From Geminicoccus roseus DSM 18922 (GTDB lineage Bacteria > Pseudomonadota > Alphaproteobacteria > Geminicoccales > Geminicoccaceae): a DNA stretch of 64,000 nt. The notes beneath the pieces are model-generated. The model was not told the origin of the DNA. It saw only the letters and a list, made by a program, of their open reading frames with translations, and searched no databases. Below are positions 1-7,676 of this stretch, piece by piece. Where the stretch lies: assembly GCF_000427665.1 (NCBI RefSeq), contig NZ_KE386572.1:2690196-2754195 (forward strand), in the 5' to 3' direction. A program made the position numbers and the translations under genes. Position 1 is the stretch's first letter. Each line of letters starts with the position of its first letter.

Positions 1-160
1 CACGTACCGATCCCTATATCTTAGCGATCGTTACGAAATGGGAAGCCGGGCCGGAGGTTCAACCAACGATGCTGGCGAAACTTTCTCCGGCCAAACCGGC
101 TTGGTCCGGCTGTGGCCGGTGATCTTGTCCTTGAGCAGCCACAGCATACCTAGGATCACG

Positions 161-838
161 ATGCCGGAATCCTCCACCACCAAGACGTGCCACCGCCCCA
201 AGACCGGCCCGGCACGGGGACGACCTCGCTCCTTCGATCGCGACATTGCTCTGGACCAGGCGATGAGGCTGTTCTGGCGGCAGGGCTACGCCGCCACGTC
301 GATCGCTGAACTCACCGCCGCGATGGGCATCAATCCACCCAGCCTGTATGGCGCATTCGGGGATAAGGAGCGGCTTTTCCTGGAAGCCGTCGAACGCTAC
401 CAGCGTTCGGCCGATGCCGCGGCCGAGCAAATCCTGGCCGAGGCTCCGACCGCCCGTGCCGCGATCGAGAACCTGCTGCGCTCGGTGGCCGAGCAGTTCA
501 CCTGCCCGGACCAGCCCTCCGGCTGCATGGTCGTCACTGCCGTCATGAACTGTCCCGATGCCGAAGGGCACCTGAAGGAGGTCATGGCCAGGATCCGTGC
601 CGCTTCGGCGGGACGGATCTTGAACCGGATCCGCGACGCGATCGCCACCGGCGAACTGCCTGCCGATACCGACGCCGATGCTCTTGGCGCCTTCTTCGAC
701 ACCGTTCTGCAGGGCATGACGATCCAGGCCCGCGACGGCGCCTCGCGCGCATCCCTTTGTGCCATCGCTGCCTGTGCGATGCGGGCCTGGCCGGATCGCC
801 GCGCGGCCTCGGCGAAACCAACGGAAGATCGCCCCTAG
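161..838 (+). CDS. TetR/AcrR-family transcriptional repressor
   Basis: A 225-residue regulator. The N-terminal part (about residues 19-75) reads as a TetR helix-turn-helix: GRPRSFDRD, then FWRQGYAATSIAELTAAMGI and PPSLYGAFGDKERLF. The second half is helical and would bind an unknown ligand; its GCMVVTAVMNCP stretch is typical of one AcrR subgroup. The frame is open further upstream, but the first 41 codons there do not look like a TetR leader, so the ATG at 161 is preferred. It converges on the gamma-glutamyltransferase gene, and its own target is not obvious because the DNA upstream runs off the window. The family is certain; the role is not. Confidence 0.85.
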   Translation: MPESSTTKTCHRPKTGPARGRPRSFDRDIALDQAMRLFWRQGYAATSIAELTAAMGINPPSLYGAFGDKERLFLEAVERYQRSADAAAEQILAEAPTARAAIENLLRSVAEQFTCPDQPSGCMVVTAVMNCPDAEGHLKEVMARIRAASAGRILNRIRDAIATGELPADTDADALGAFFDTVLQGMTIQARDGASRASLCAIAACAMRAWPDRRAASAKPTEDRP

Positions 839-871
839 GCTTGGCGGGCCCGGCGAGGCGGATGCGGCAAC

Positions 872-2620
872 CTACTGCCCCCTTGCCGCGCCTTCGCGAC
901 GGGGATCGACGCCGCTCTCGAGCGTTTCATCGCCAATCAGGATCGCATGCAGGCCGCTGTTGAGCGGCTTGACCTGGACCTCCTGGCCGCGGGAACGCAA
1001 GGCTTCCTCCATGGCCGCGGCCTCCGTGCCGGCTTCCAGCTCGGCGGGGCCGTTGCGGCTCAGCACATGGCCCATGGCCACGGCTTCCTGCGGGCTCATG
1101 CCCCAGTCCAGCACGGCCACCAGCGCCTGCGCGACATAGCCGATGATCTGGCTGCCGCCCGGGGAGCCGATGAGAAGGACCGGCTCCCCGGCCTCGTCGA
1201 ACACGATGGTCGGCGCCATCGAGCTGCGCGGGCGCTTGCCCGGCTGGACGCGATTGGCGACCGGCCGGCCCCCTTCCTCGGGGGCAAAGGAGAAGTCGGT
1301 CAGCTCGTTGTTGAGCAGGAAGCCTCCAACCATCATTCTGCTGCCGAACCCGCTCTCGATCGTCGTCGTCATCGAAATGGCGTTGCCGTCGTCGTCGACC
1401 ACCACGAGATGGGACGTTCCCGGCAGCTTGTCGCTGTCGTCCGGCGCCAGCAACCCGGCTTCGCGCCAGGGCGGGTTGCCGGCGACCGCCTTCTCGATCG
1501 AGCTGTCCAGCCGGATCTGCTGGGCCCGGCTGGTCAGGTAGGCCTGGTCGAGCAGTCCCCGCACCGGCACCGACACGAAATCGTCGTCCGCCAGGAACAG
1601 GTTGCGATCGGCAAACGCCAGCTTGGAGGCCTCCACGAGTGCCTGCATGCCGTCCGCGGTCGGTCCCAGGCTCGGCAGATCGAAATGCTCCAGCAGGCCC
1701 AGGACCTGCAGCACGGCGACGCCGCCCGAGCTGGGCGGCCCCATGCCGCACACCTCATAGGCACGGTAAGGCCGGCAGACCGGGGGCCGCATGACGACCC
1801 GGTAGTCGGCGAGGTCCTGCCGGGTCATCGCGCCGGGATTGACCGGGGCGCTGCGCACCGTCTCCACCAGCGCATCGCCGATCCGGCCGCGATAGAGCGG
1901 CGCACTGCCTTCCTTGGCGATCTGGCGAAGGGTTGCTGCGAATTCCGGATTGCGCAGGACCGTGCCGGCGGCACGCGGCTTGCCGTCGGTGTCGAGGAAA
2001 TAGGCGCGGGTCGCCGGGAACACGGCAAGTTCAGCGGCGCTGTCGGCGATGGCGCCGGCCAGACGCGGCGAGATTTCGAAGCCGTGCTCGGCCAGGCGCA
2101 CCGCAGGCGCCACGAGTTCGGCGAACGGCAGGCGTCCGTGCAGCCGGTGCGCGAGTTCCATCAGGGCAAGCGTTCCCGGCACGCCCACCGAACGTCCTCC
2201 CGGCACCGCGTCCGCAAATGCCATCGGCGTGCCGTCCCCGGCCATGAACAGTTCGGGAGTGGCCGCCATGGGCGCTTTCTCGCGGCCATCGAAGCTGGTC
2301 AGCTCGCCGGCCTGCTCGTCCCAGTGCAGCAGGAATGCACCGCCGCCGATGCCCGACGACTGCGGCTCCACCAGGTTCAGGACGAGCTGCGCGGCTATCA
2401 TCGCGTCGACGGCACTGCCGCCGCGCGCCAGGATGGCCTCGCCTGCCTCGGTCGCGAGCGGATTGGCGGTCACGATCATGTGCCGGGATGCGGTGACCGC
2501 CTCGCGTTCGGCCCGGCCACTCGGCGCTTCCGGCGGCGGTGGCTCCTGGGCCGGAGCGGCGGGAGCCAACAGCAGCAGCATCGCCAGCGGCATCACGATC
2601 CCGGTGGTGCGCAAGCTCAT
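872..2620 (-). CDS. ggt: Gamma-glutamyltransferase (periplasmic)
   Basis: A 582-residue GGT, the usual length. It cleaves glutathione and other gamma-glutamyl compounds. Residues 1-24 form a signal peptide ending APAQ, so it acts in the periplasm. Large-subunit landmarks include the ARGGSAVDAMIAAQLVLN and EPQSSGIGGGAFLL blocks near 65-97. The small subunit should begin at Thr402 in PGTSHLVVVD, the autocatalytic cleavage site and nucleophile of the family. The conserved GSPGGSQIIGYV block lies near the C-terminus. It starts 3 nt after the stop of the upstream unknown membrane protein (2624-4081), so the two are probably cotranscribed and may be translationally coupled. Confidence 0.95.
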   Translation of the reverse strand: MSLRTTGIVMPLAMLLLLAPAAPAQEPPPPEAPSGRAEREAVTASRHMIVTANPLATEAGEAILARGGSAVDAMIAAQLVLNLVEPQSSGIGGGAFLLHWDEQAGELTSFDGREKAPMAATPELFMAGDGTPMAFADAVPGGRSVGVPGTLALMELAHRLHGRLPFAELVAPAVRLAEHGFEISPRLAGAIADSAAELAVFPATRAYFLDTDGKPRAAGTVLRNPEFAATLRQIAKEGSAPLYRGRIGDALVETVRSAPVNPGAMTRQDLADYRVVMRPPVCRPYRAYEVCGMGPPSSGGVAVLQVLGLLEHFDLPSLGPTADGMQALVEASKLAFADRNLFLADDDFVSVPVRGLLDQAYLTSRAQQIRLDSSIEKAVAGNPPWREAGLLAPDDSDKLPGTSHLVVVDDDGNAISMTTTIESGFGSRMMVGGFLLNNELTDFSFAPEEGGRPVANRVQPGKRPRSSMAPTIVFDEAGEPVLLIGSPGGSQIIGYVAQALVAVLDWGMSPQEAVAMGHVLSRNGPAELEAGTEAAAMEEALRSRGQEVQVKPLNSGLHAILIGDETLESGVDPRREGAARGQ

Positions 2621-2623
2621 CGC

Positions 2624-4081
2624 CTATCCTTCCACTATCCAACGTGAAGTCCGCAGGCCGATCCTCGGCAGGTATCCACCGGTCCGGGCAACACGGCGCA
2701 GCCGACGCCTGGCAAGGGACGAGGTCAGGCTGGATGAGAGGGATGCCACCAGTCCGCCCAGGCCGGTGAGCAGCGCCATCATCCAGCCGCCGATCGTCGC
2801 CTGGACCCTTTTCCCGGCACGATAGACCCGGAATGCCGTCTTGCTGTTCTTGCCGACCAGGGTGAGCACCGCCTCGGTCGTCGGCCCCATCGCCTTGGCG
2901 ATCCGCTGATAGAAGCTGAGATCGGCCAGATCGTCGGCCTGTTTGAGCACCGCCAGCGTGCCGGCAGTCCCGGCAGAGGCGTGGATGCGATAAAGGCGGC
3001 CGCCGACATGGCCCAGTTCCGTCGCCACCTCATGGCGTACGAGGCGGGCGGCGCGAGCCGGGGTAAGGTCCATGCTGCGGGCGGCCCGTCCGGCGGCCGG
3101 AAGATCCACCAGGGTCGTCCCGATCCGCCGGATATCGGCGCCTACGCCGGGGCTGACCTTCGCAAATCGCCCGGCCGTCTTCAGGAACGCCTTGCCGAAG
3201 CGGGCGGGGATCGCCTGCTGCGGCACCACGAAGGCCAGGGCGGTAAGGCTGAGGCCGAACACGGACAAGCCGAGCACGAACCGGTCGGGCTCGTCCGGAA
3301 CGCCCAGCTGATAGGCGATGTCGCGCAGGTCGCCGGCTGGGGTGAGGTCCACCGCCAGCGCACCGGCCAGGCTGCCGAGGGAATCGCTCTGGCCAGTGGC
3401 ACCGCCGCGCATCACCTCCACGGACTGCCGCAGGATGGTCGCCCGCCAGCTGGTCGCTTCCGCGAAGGACAGCATGGTCTCCGGCCGCAACGGGATGCCA
3501 AGCAGGCCTGCCGCCTCGACATGGATCCGCGCATGGTTGACGTCCCCCCGCTCCAGGGCCTCGCCAATCACGGTGTTGAAGTCGGTGCCGGCCGCCACCC
3601 GGGCAAGCTGGCCAAGCAAGGTCTGCTCGATGTCCCGGTCTTCGGCGGGTAGCTCGATGAACGGCTGCTCCACCACCCGGTCCACCAGGAGGGTCACCTG
3701 CTGGACCGCCAGGACGATGCATCCAAGGGAGATGGCGAACAGGCCGGCGCGCAGGGCAGCCTGCCTGGGCCAGGCCCTCGGCATCCGTCGCCAGAGCCGG
3801 GCCTGCGCCAGGGAAGCCGCCAGGGCCGAGAGAAGCAGGGGCGCTCGGTAGAACGAACCCCAGGCCTGGATCAGGCTCCACCCGTCGGGCAGGGTCTGGC
3901 GCAGCAGGGCCTGGGCCGCCGGCCAGGTCCAGTCGGCATGCCTGGCGGCCGCCATGGCGAAGGGCAGGACCAGCGCCAGCATGAAGACGAGCCAGGCGAT
4001 CCGTGCCTGCCATCGGCAGGAGACGCCGTGATCGGGTTCGCGCTCCCGCGGGAGCGCGTCCATCGGGGCAGATGCCTCCAT
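2624..4081 (-). CDS. Unknown multi-spanning membrane protein
   Basis: A 485-residue protein that I do not recognise. Hydrophobic segments lie at about 27-46, 81-95, 111-132, 268-287 and 431-452. Between them are a long soluble stretch (about 133-265, rich in Asp/Glu and Arg) and a basic helical stretch (about 290-430). The C-terminus is strongly basic. No enzymatic motif or repeat is visible. It lies 3 nt upstream of ggt on the same strand, which suggests a shared transcript, and downstream of the universal stress gene by about 95 nt. A role at the membrane linked to peptide or glutathione turnover would be a guess from position only. Confidence 0.7.
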   Translation of the reverse strand: MEASAPMDALPREREPDHGVSCRWQARIAWLVFMLALVLPFAMAAARHADWTWPAAQALLRQTLPDGWSLIQAWGSFYRAPLLLSALAASLAQARLWRRMPRAWPRQAALRAGLFAISLGCIVLAVQQVTLLVDRVVEQPFIELPAEDRDIEQTLLGQLARVAAGTDFNTVIGEALERGDVNHARIHVEAAGLLGIPLRPETMLSFAEATSWRATILRQSVEVMRGGATGQSDSLGSLAGALAVDLTPAGDLRDIAYQLGVPDEPDRFVLGLSVFGLSLTALAFVVPQQAIPARFGKAFLKTAGRFAKVSPGVGADIRRIGTTLVDLPAAGRAARSMDLTPARAARLVRHEVATELGHVGGRLYRIHASAGTAGTLAVLKQADDLADLSFYQRIAKAMGPTTEAVLTLVGKNSKTAFRVYRAGKRVQATIGGWMMALLTGLGGLVASLSSSLTSSLARRRLRRVARTGGYLPRIGLRTSRWIVEG

Positions 4082-4175
4082 TGTTTCATCGCCACCCGGG
4101 CCGTGCCTTCAGCGCGCCGGCCAGTCTCCAGGAGCGCGTCAGCGGAAGCAACCCCCAGCACCGGCTGGCGCAGCC

Positions 4176-4613
4176 CTACCGATAGACGAGCACGGGGATC
4201 TTGGCCTGTGCCAGGACCTTCATCGTCACGCTGCCCAGCATCAACGCCGTGATTCCGCGCCGCCCGTGGGAGGCCATCGCGATGAGGTCGCATCCCCGGT
4301 TCAGGGCAGCGGTGAGGATCGCCTGGTCCGGATGCTCGTGCGTCACGTGCAGGACCCCGCAGTCGACATGCTTGTCCCGGGCATTGCGCTCGGCGGCGTC
4401 GAGGATCTCCTGCGCGTGCCGGGCAGCATGTTGGCGATATTCGTCGCGCGTGTCGGAGACCTGCTCCGGCGCCAGCGAGAACAGGTGAAAGGGCTCGATC
4501 ACGGTCAGGACAGTCGCCCTGGCGCCGATCTCGCGGGCAAAGCCCAGGCTCCGGTCGAGGGCCGAGGAGGAAAGATGCGAGCCATCGGTGGGGATGAGGA
4601 TATGGGTGAACAA
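4176..4613 (-). CDS. Universal stress protein, UspA family (TTG start)
   Basis: A single Usp domain of 145 residues. It opens FTHILIPTDGSHLSSSALDR and ends with the nucleotide-binding pattern ASHGRRGITALMLGSVTMKVL...IPVLVYR, the ATP-binding type of Usp. The frame is open to 4730, but that extra stretch is unlike any Usp N-terminus. On the coding strand, GAAGGGAGAAGCCG immediately precedes a TTG at 4613, a good ribosome-binding site at normal spacing, and the Usp domain begins at that codon. It is transcribed away from the DUF2267 gene, and a candidate FNR/FixK box lies between them, which fits the low-oxygen or starvation induction seen in many members of the family. Confidence 0.88.
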   Translation of the reverse strand: MFTHILIPTDGSHLSSSALDRSLGFAREIGARATVLTVIEPFHLFSLAPEQVSDTRDEYRQHAARHAQEILDAAERNARDKHVDCGVLHVTHEHPDQAILTAALNRGCDLIAMASHGRRGITALMLGSVTMKVLAQAKIPVLVYR

Positions 4614-4795
4614 CGGCTTCTCCCTTCCATGAACCGAAAGGCGGCGGTGCTCCGGAAAGTTTGTCGGTGCGAGCCACCCTCCTGACGGCCTGCCCTGCTG
4701 CGCGCTCTTCGCAGCCGAGCCATCTCCCATCCTAGCATGCCGGACATCGAACCGAGCGACATAGGGTGCGCATCATCTGGCCGACCGGCTTTTTC

Positions 4796-4809
4796 TTGAC
4801 CTGGATCAA
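4796..4809. promoter_or_regulatory. Candidate FNR/FixK (anaerobox) site
   Basis: The sequence TTGACCTGGATCAA matches the FNR/FixK consensus TTGAY-N4-RTCAA, with intact TTGA and TCAA half-sites six bases apart. It lies about 85 nt upstream of the DUF2267 start (4889) and about 185 nt from the divergent usp start (4613). A better copy lies upstream of the alcohol dehydrogenase gene at 25940. Confidence 0.6.
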
Positions 4810-4888
4810 GGCGGCGTCGGCCCATTGCGTTGATCCTGGCGCTGCCGCTCTTCCGGCGAGGGAGAAGGGCAGCGCAGGAGAGGAAAAG

Positions 4889-5329
4889 ATGAGCGATGCC
4901 CATTCATCCTGGCGGGATCGGGGGATCGGCGAGACCGAGGAATGGCTGGCGGGAATCCAGAACCATTGCCGCCTGGGATCGGAGAGCCATGCCTTTTGTG
5001 CTCTGCGCGCAGTGCTTCACGCCCTGAGGGACAGGATGACCGTGGATCAGGTGGCCGATTTTGCGAGCGTGCTGCCGATGCCGGTCCTGGCGATCTACTA
5101 TGAAGGCTGGGAACCGGCAGGAAAGCCCACGACCCGGCAGGAGATCGACGCATTTCTGGAGGATGTCGAGGCGGACCTGCCGCCGGGTTTCCCCTGCCGC
5201 AGCGATCTCGCGGCGCAGACCGTATGCGCGTTGCTCTGGAGAGAAGTCGACCCGATGAGGATGAACAGGGCCGCCCAGGCACTGCCGGTCCCGCTTCGAT
5301 GCCTGGCGCCTTCCAGCATGGCCCGTTGA
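4889..5329 (+). CDS. DUF2267 domain protein
   Basis: A 146-residue cytoplasmic protein. The core WLAGIQNHCRL, ALRAVLHALRDRMTVDQVADF and LPMPVLAIYYEGWEP is the DUF2267 signature. The family has no proven biochemical role and often sits with stress and low-oxygen genes. The start at 4889 is preferred because GGAGAGGAAAAG directly precedes this ATG and the domain starts soon after it; an upstream in-frame extension has no support. It is divergent from the universal stress gene across an FNR-type box, so both are likely members of a hypoxia or stationary-phase response (inference). Confidence 0.8.
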   Translation: MSDAHSSWRDRGIGETEEWLAGIQNHCRLGSESHAFCALRAVLHALRDRMTVDQVADFASVLPMPVLAIYYEGWEPAGKPTTRQEIDAFLEDVEADLPPGFPCRSDLAAQTVCALLWREVDPMRMNRAAQALPVPLRCLAPSSMAR

Positions 5330-5499
5330 ACGACGGGTACATGCCTGGCGGGTCATGCCGCCGCATGGTTCGTGACGTTCGCCGCTCCTGAGTGCATGGT
5401 CGGCTCCTCAAGGAGTCGCGTCCCAAGAAATGGCGACCGACATGAGAGCGGGAGGGCGAGATTGGTGCCGGGCATGGGACATACCGGGCTGAGGGTGCG
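5330..5499. other. Intergenic gap before the adenylate cyclase
   Basis: A 170-nt gap. It contains a tight GC-rich inverted repeat at about 5402-5417 (GGCTCCT...AGGAGTC) without a following T-run. This may mark the 3' end of the DUF2267 transcript. No promoter was recognised. Confidence 0.3.
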
Positions 5500-7389
5500 G
5501 TGGCCCTGACCCGTATGCTGACCCGCCGGCCCGGTGAGACGATCCGGCAGCGCCGCTGGAAGATGCGACCGCGCGTGCCGAGCGTCCCGATCTCGATCGC
5601 GCTGGTGGTGGGGACGGCGCTGCTGCTGGCGGTCACCGCCGGCTTCGTGCTGTTCGCCGGATATCGTGCCGCCCGGCTGAACACCGGTGAACTCGCCCGG
5701 GAAGGTGCGGAATCGATGATCCGCTCGATGGTGGAGCGCACGCGCGCCCATCTCGATCCGGTCCAGGCCCAGCTCGACTTCCTGTCGCAGCAGATCGTCC
5801 GGCAGCGCCTGGACCTCACCCAGGCGGAGCGGTTGGGCGACCTGCTGCTCGCCTCGCTGGCTGCCGTGCCGCAAGAGAGCGTGGTGGCCTTCGCCACGCC
5901 CGACCTCCAGGTGCTGCGAGCCTTCCGAAACCGGCCTTCCACGCCGCTCGCGGTCAACGACTGGCGCGACGATCCGGGTTTCGAGAAGGCGATGCAGCGG
6001 GCCGCCCAGGCAAGCGGGGCCTTCTGGGGCGAACTCTATGTGGCCCAGGGGCGCGGGATGCCCTTCATCAACCTGTTCGTCCCGGTCCATCGGGAAGGAA
6101 AGTTCGCCGGCGCGCTGATCGCCGGGGTCACCACCGCGGCCCTTTCGGACTTCCTGGCCACGCTCGGCAGCGAGGACCTGGCCAACCCGTTCATCCTTTA
6201 CGGCCCGGATTCGGTGCTGGCCCATCCCAGGCTTCGGGAAGGCTTCCCGGGGCTGAGCGACAAGCATCCGCTTCCGAGCCTGCGCGAACTCGGCGACCCG
6301 GTCCTGGAGAAGATCTGGACGCCCGACCCGGAAATGCGGCTGCAGCAGGCGGGCACCTTCACCAACGCCGCGGTCAGCGCCCGGCTCGTCGACATCGGCG
6401 GCGAGAGCTTCCTCTTCATTCTCCAGGAGCTTCCCGGCTATGGCGAGCGTCCCTGGACGATCGGCACCTACATGCCCCTGGAGCAGGCCGTTCCCCAGCT
6501 CGACCGGCTCACCCATCTGCTCTGGGTGGGCGGCATCGTGCTGGTGGTGGGCATGGTGCTGGCGCTCCTGCTCGGGCGAAGCCTCAGCCATCCGATCCGG
6601 GAACTCGCCGACGAGGCCAACCGGTTGCGCGAGCTCAACTTCGATGCGCCGCCGCCGCGGCTGCGCGGCCCGTTTCGCGAGCTGAACGAGGCAGCCCGTG
6701 CCTTCGACGCCATGGTGGGCGGGCTGCGCCTGTTTTCCACCTACGTCCCGCACACGCTGGTGCGAAGGCTGATGCGCCACGGCTCGCCCAAGGCGATCGT
6801 GTCGGAGGAGCGCGAGGTCACCGTGATGTTCACCGACATCGCGGGCTTCACCACCCTGTCGGAGCAACTGCCCGCCGCGGAGGTGGCGGCTTTCCTCAAT
6901 GGTCACTTCACCCTGGTGGGCGGATGCGTCGAGGCCACCGAAGGCACGGTGGACAAGTATATCGGCGATGCGGTCATGGCGTTCTGGGGAGCGCCAGGTC
7001 ACCAGCCCGATCATGCCGCCAGGGCCTGCCAGGCGGCGCTCGGCATCGCCCAGGCCGTGCACGCGGACAACCAGGCGCGGGCCAGGGACGACCTGCCGCC
7101 GGTGCGGGTGCGGATCGGCATCCATAGCGGCCGTGCCCTGGTGGGCGACATCGGGGCGCCCAGCCGGGTGAACTACACGGTGGTCGGCGACGTGGTGAAC
7201 GTGGCCGAACGCCTGGAAGAACTGGCCCGCAGCGCCGCCCGGACCATCGAGGGCGAGGACGTGTCGGTCCTGCTCGGCGCCCGTACCGCGGCTGCCCTGG
7301 GCCAGGAGTTCCCCCTCATTCCTCTGGGTGACTTCGAGCTTCGTGGCCGGCGCGAGCCGCTAACGATCTTCCAGCTTCAGGTTGGTTGA
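5500..7389 (+). CDS. Membrane-bound class III adenylate cyclase (sensor-HAMP-cyclase)
   Basis: A 629-residue protein that should make cAMP. A transmembrane helix lies at about 30-54, then a periplasmic sensor region (about 55-335, Cache-like, with FWGELYVAQGRGMPFINLFVPV). A second helix lies at about 337-360, then a HAMP stretch and the cyclase domain from about 430. The metal-binding FTDIAGFT, the substrate-binding DKYIGDAVMAFWGAP (Lys and Asp) and the transition-state NYTVVGDVVNVAERL (Asn and Arg) motifs are all present, so it should be active. The start is a GTG at 5500; ATGs at 5515 and 5563 are alternatives. It stands alone, and no CRP-type partner lies next to it. Confidence 0.9.
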   Translation: MALTRMLTRRPGETIRQRRWKMRPRVPSVPISIALVVGTALLLAVTAGFVLFAGYRAARLNTGELAREGAESMIRSMVERTRAHLDPVQAQLDFLSQQIVRQRLDLTQAERLGDLLLASLAAVPQESVVAFATPDLQVLRAFRNRPSTPLAVNDWRDDPGFEKAMQRAAQASGAFWGELYVAQGRGMPFINLFVPVHREGKFAGALIAGVTTAALSDFLATLGSEDLANPFILYGPDSVLAHPRLREGFPGLSDKHPLPSLRELGDPVLEKIWTPDPEMRLQQAGTFTNAAVSARLVDIGGESFLFILQELPGYGERPWTIGTYMPLEQAVPQLDRLTHLLWVGGIVLVVGMVLALLLGRSLSHPIRELADEANRLRELNFDAPPPRLRGPFRELNEAARAFDAMVGGLRLFSTYVPHTLVRRLMRHGSPKAIVSEEREVTVMFTDIAGFTTLSEQLPAAEVAAFLNGHFTLVGGCVEATEGTVDKYIGDAVMAFWGAPGHQPDHAARACQAALGIAQAVHADNQARARDDLPPVRVRIGIHSGRALVGDIGAPSRVNYTVVGDVVNVAERLEELARSAARTIEGEDVSVLLGARTAAALGQEFPLIPLGDFELRGRREPLTIFQLQVG

Positions 7390-7676
7390 TCCTAGCTTTC
7401 GCCTCGCCATCGCACAGGCGCGTCCGCCATGACGAGCAGGCGCAGCATTTACCCGGTGCGGCTTGTGATGAATCCAATTCTTCGCCAGTCTACGTGGCAG
7501 TCGTCGTAGGGCATGCAGGCTGGGGGTGCATGTCGGGACCATGCATCGACTTGCCCTGTCTGGGGCGCGACCTGGAGATGCATGGTCATGGAATGATGCG
7601 AAGGCGGGACGGCGACTGCTGATCCCGGGGAGGCAGCTTCCGCCGGTCGCGTCGGTTGCGTCAAAGGAAGACGACC
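7390..7676. other. Intergenic gap, 287 nt
   Basis: The gap between the cyclase and the hydrolase holds several short inverted repeats built on TGCATG/CATGCA (about 7528-7590). There is no tRNA-like fold and no convincing reading frame. Confidence 0.3.

Noticed and set aside
947-2647. 566-codon frame antisense to ggt
   Set aside because: Arg/His/Gly-rich without motifs; the opposite strand encodes a clear gamma-glutamyltransferase.
7390-7676. tRNA or small RNA gene in the gap
   Set aside because: No cloverleaf and no conserved T-loop; only short inverted repeats were seen.
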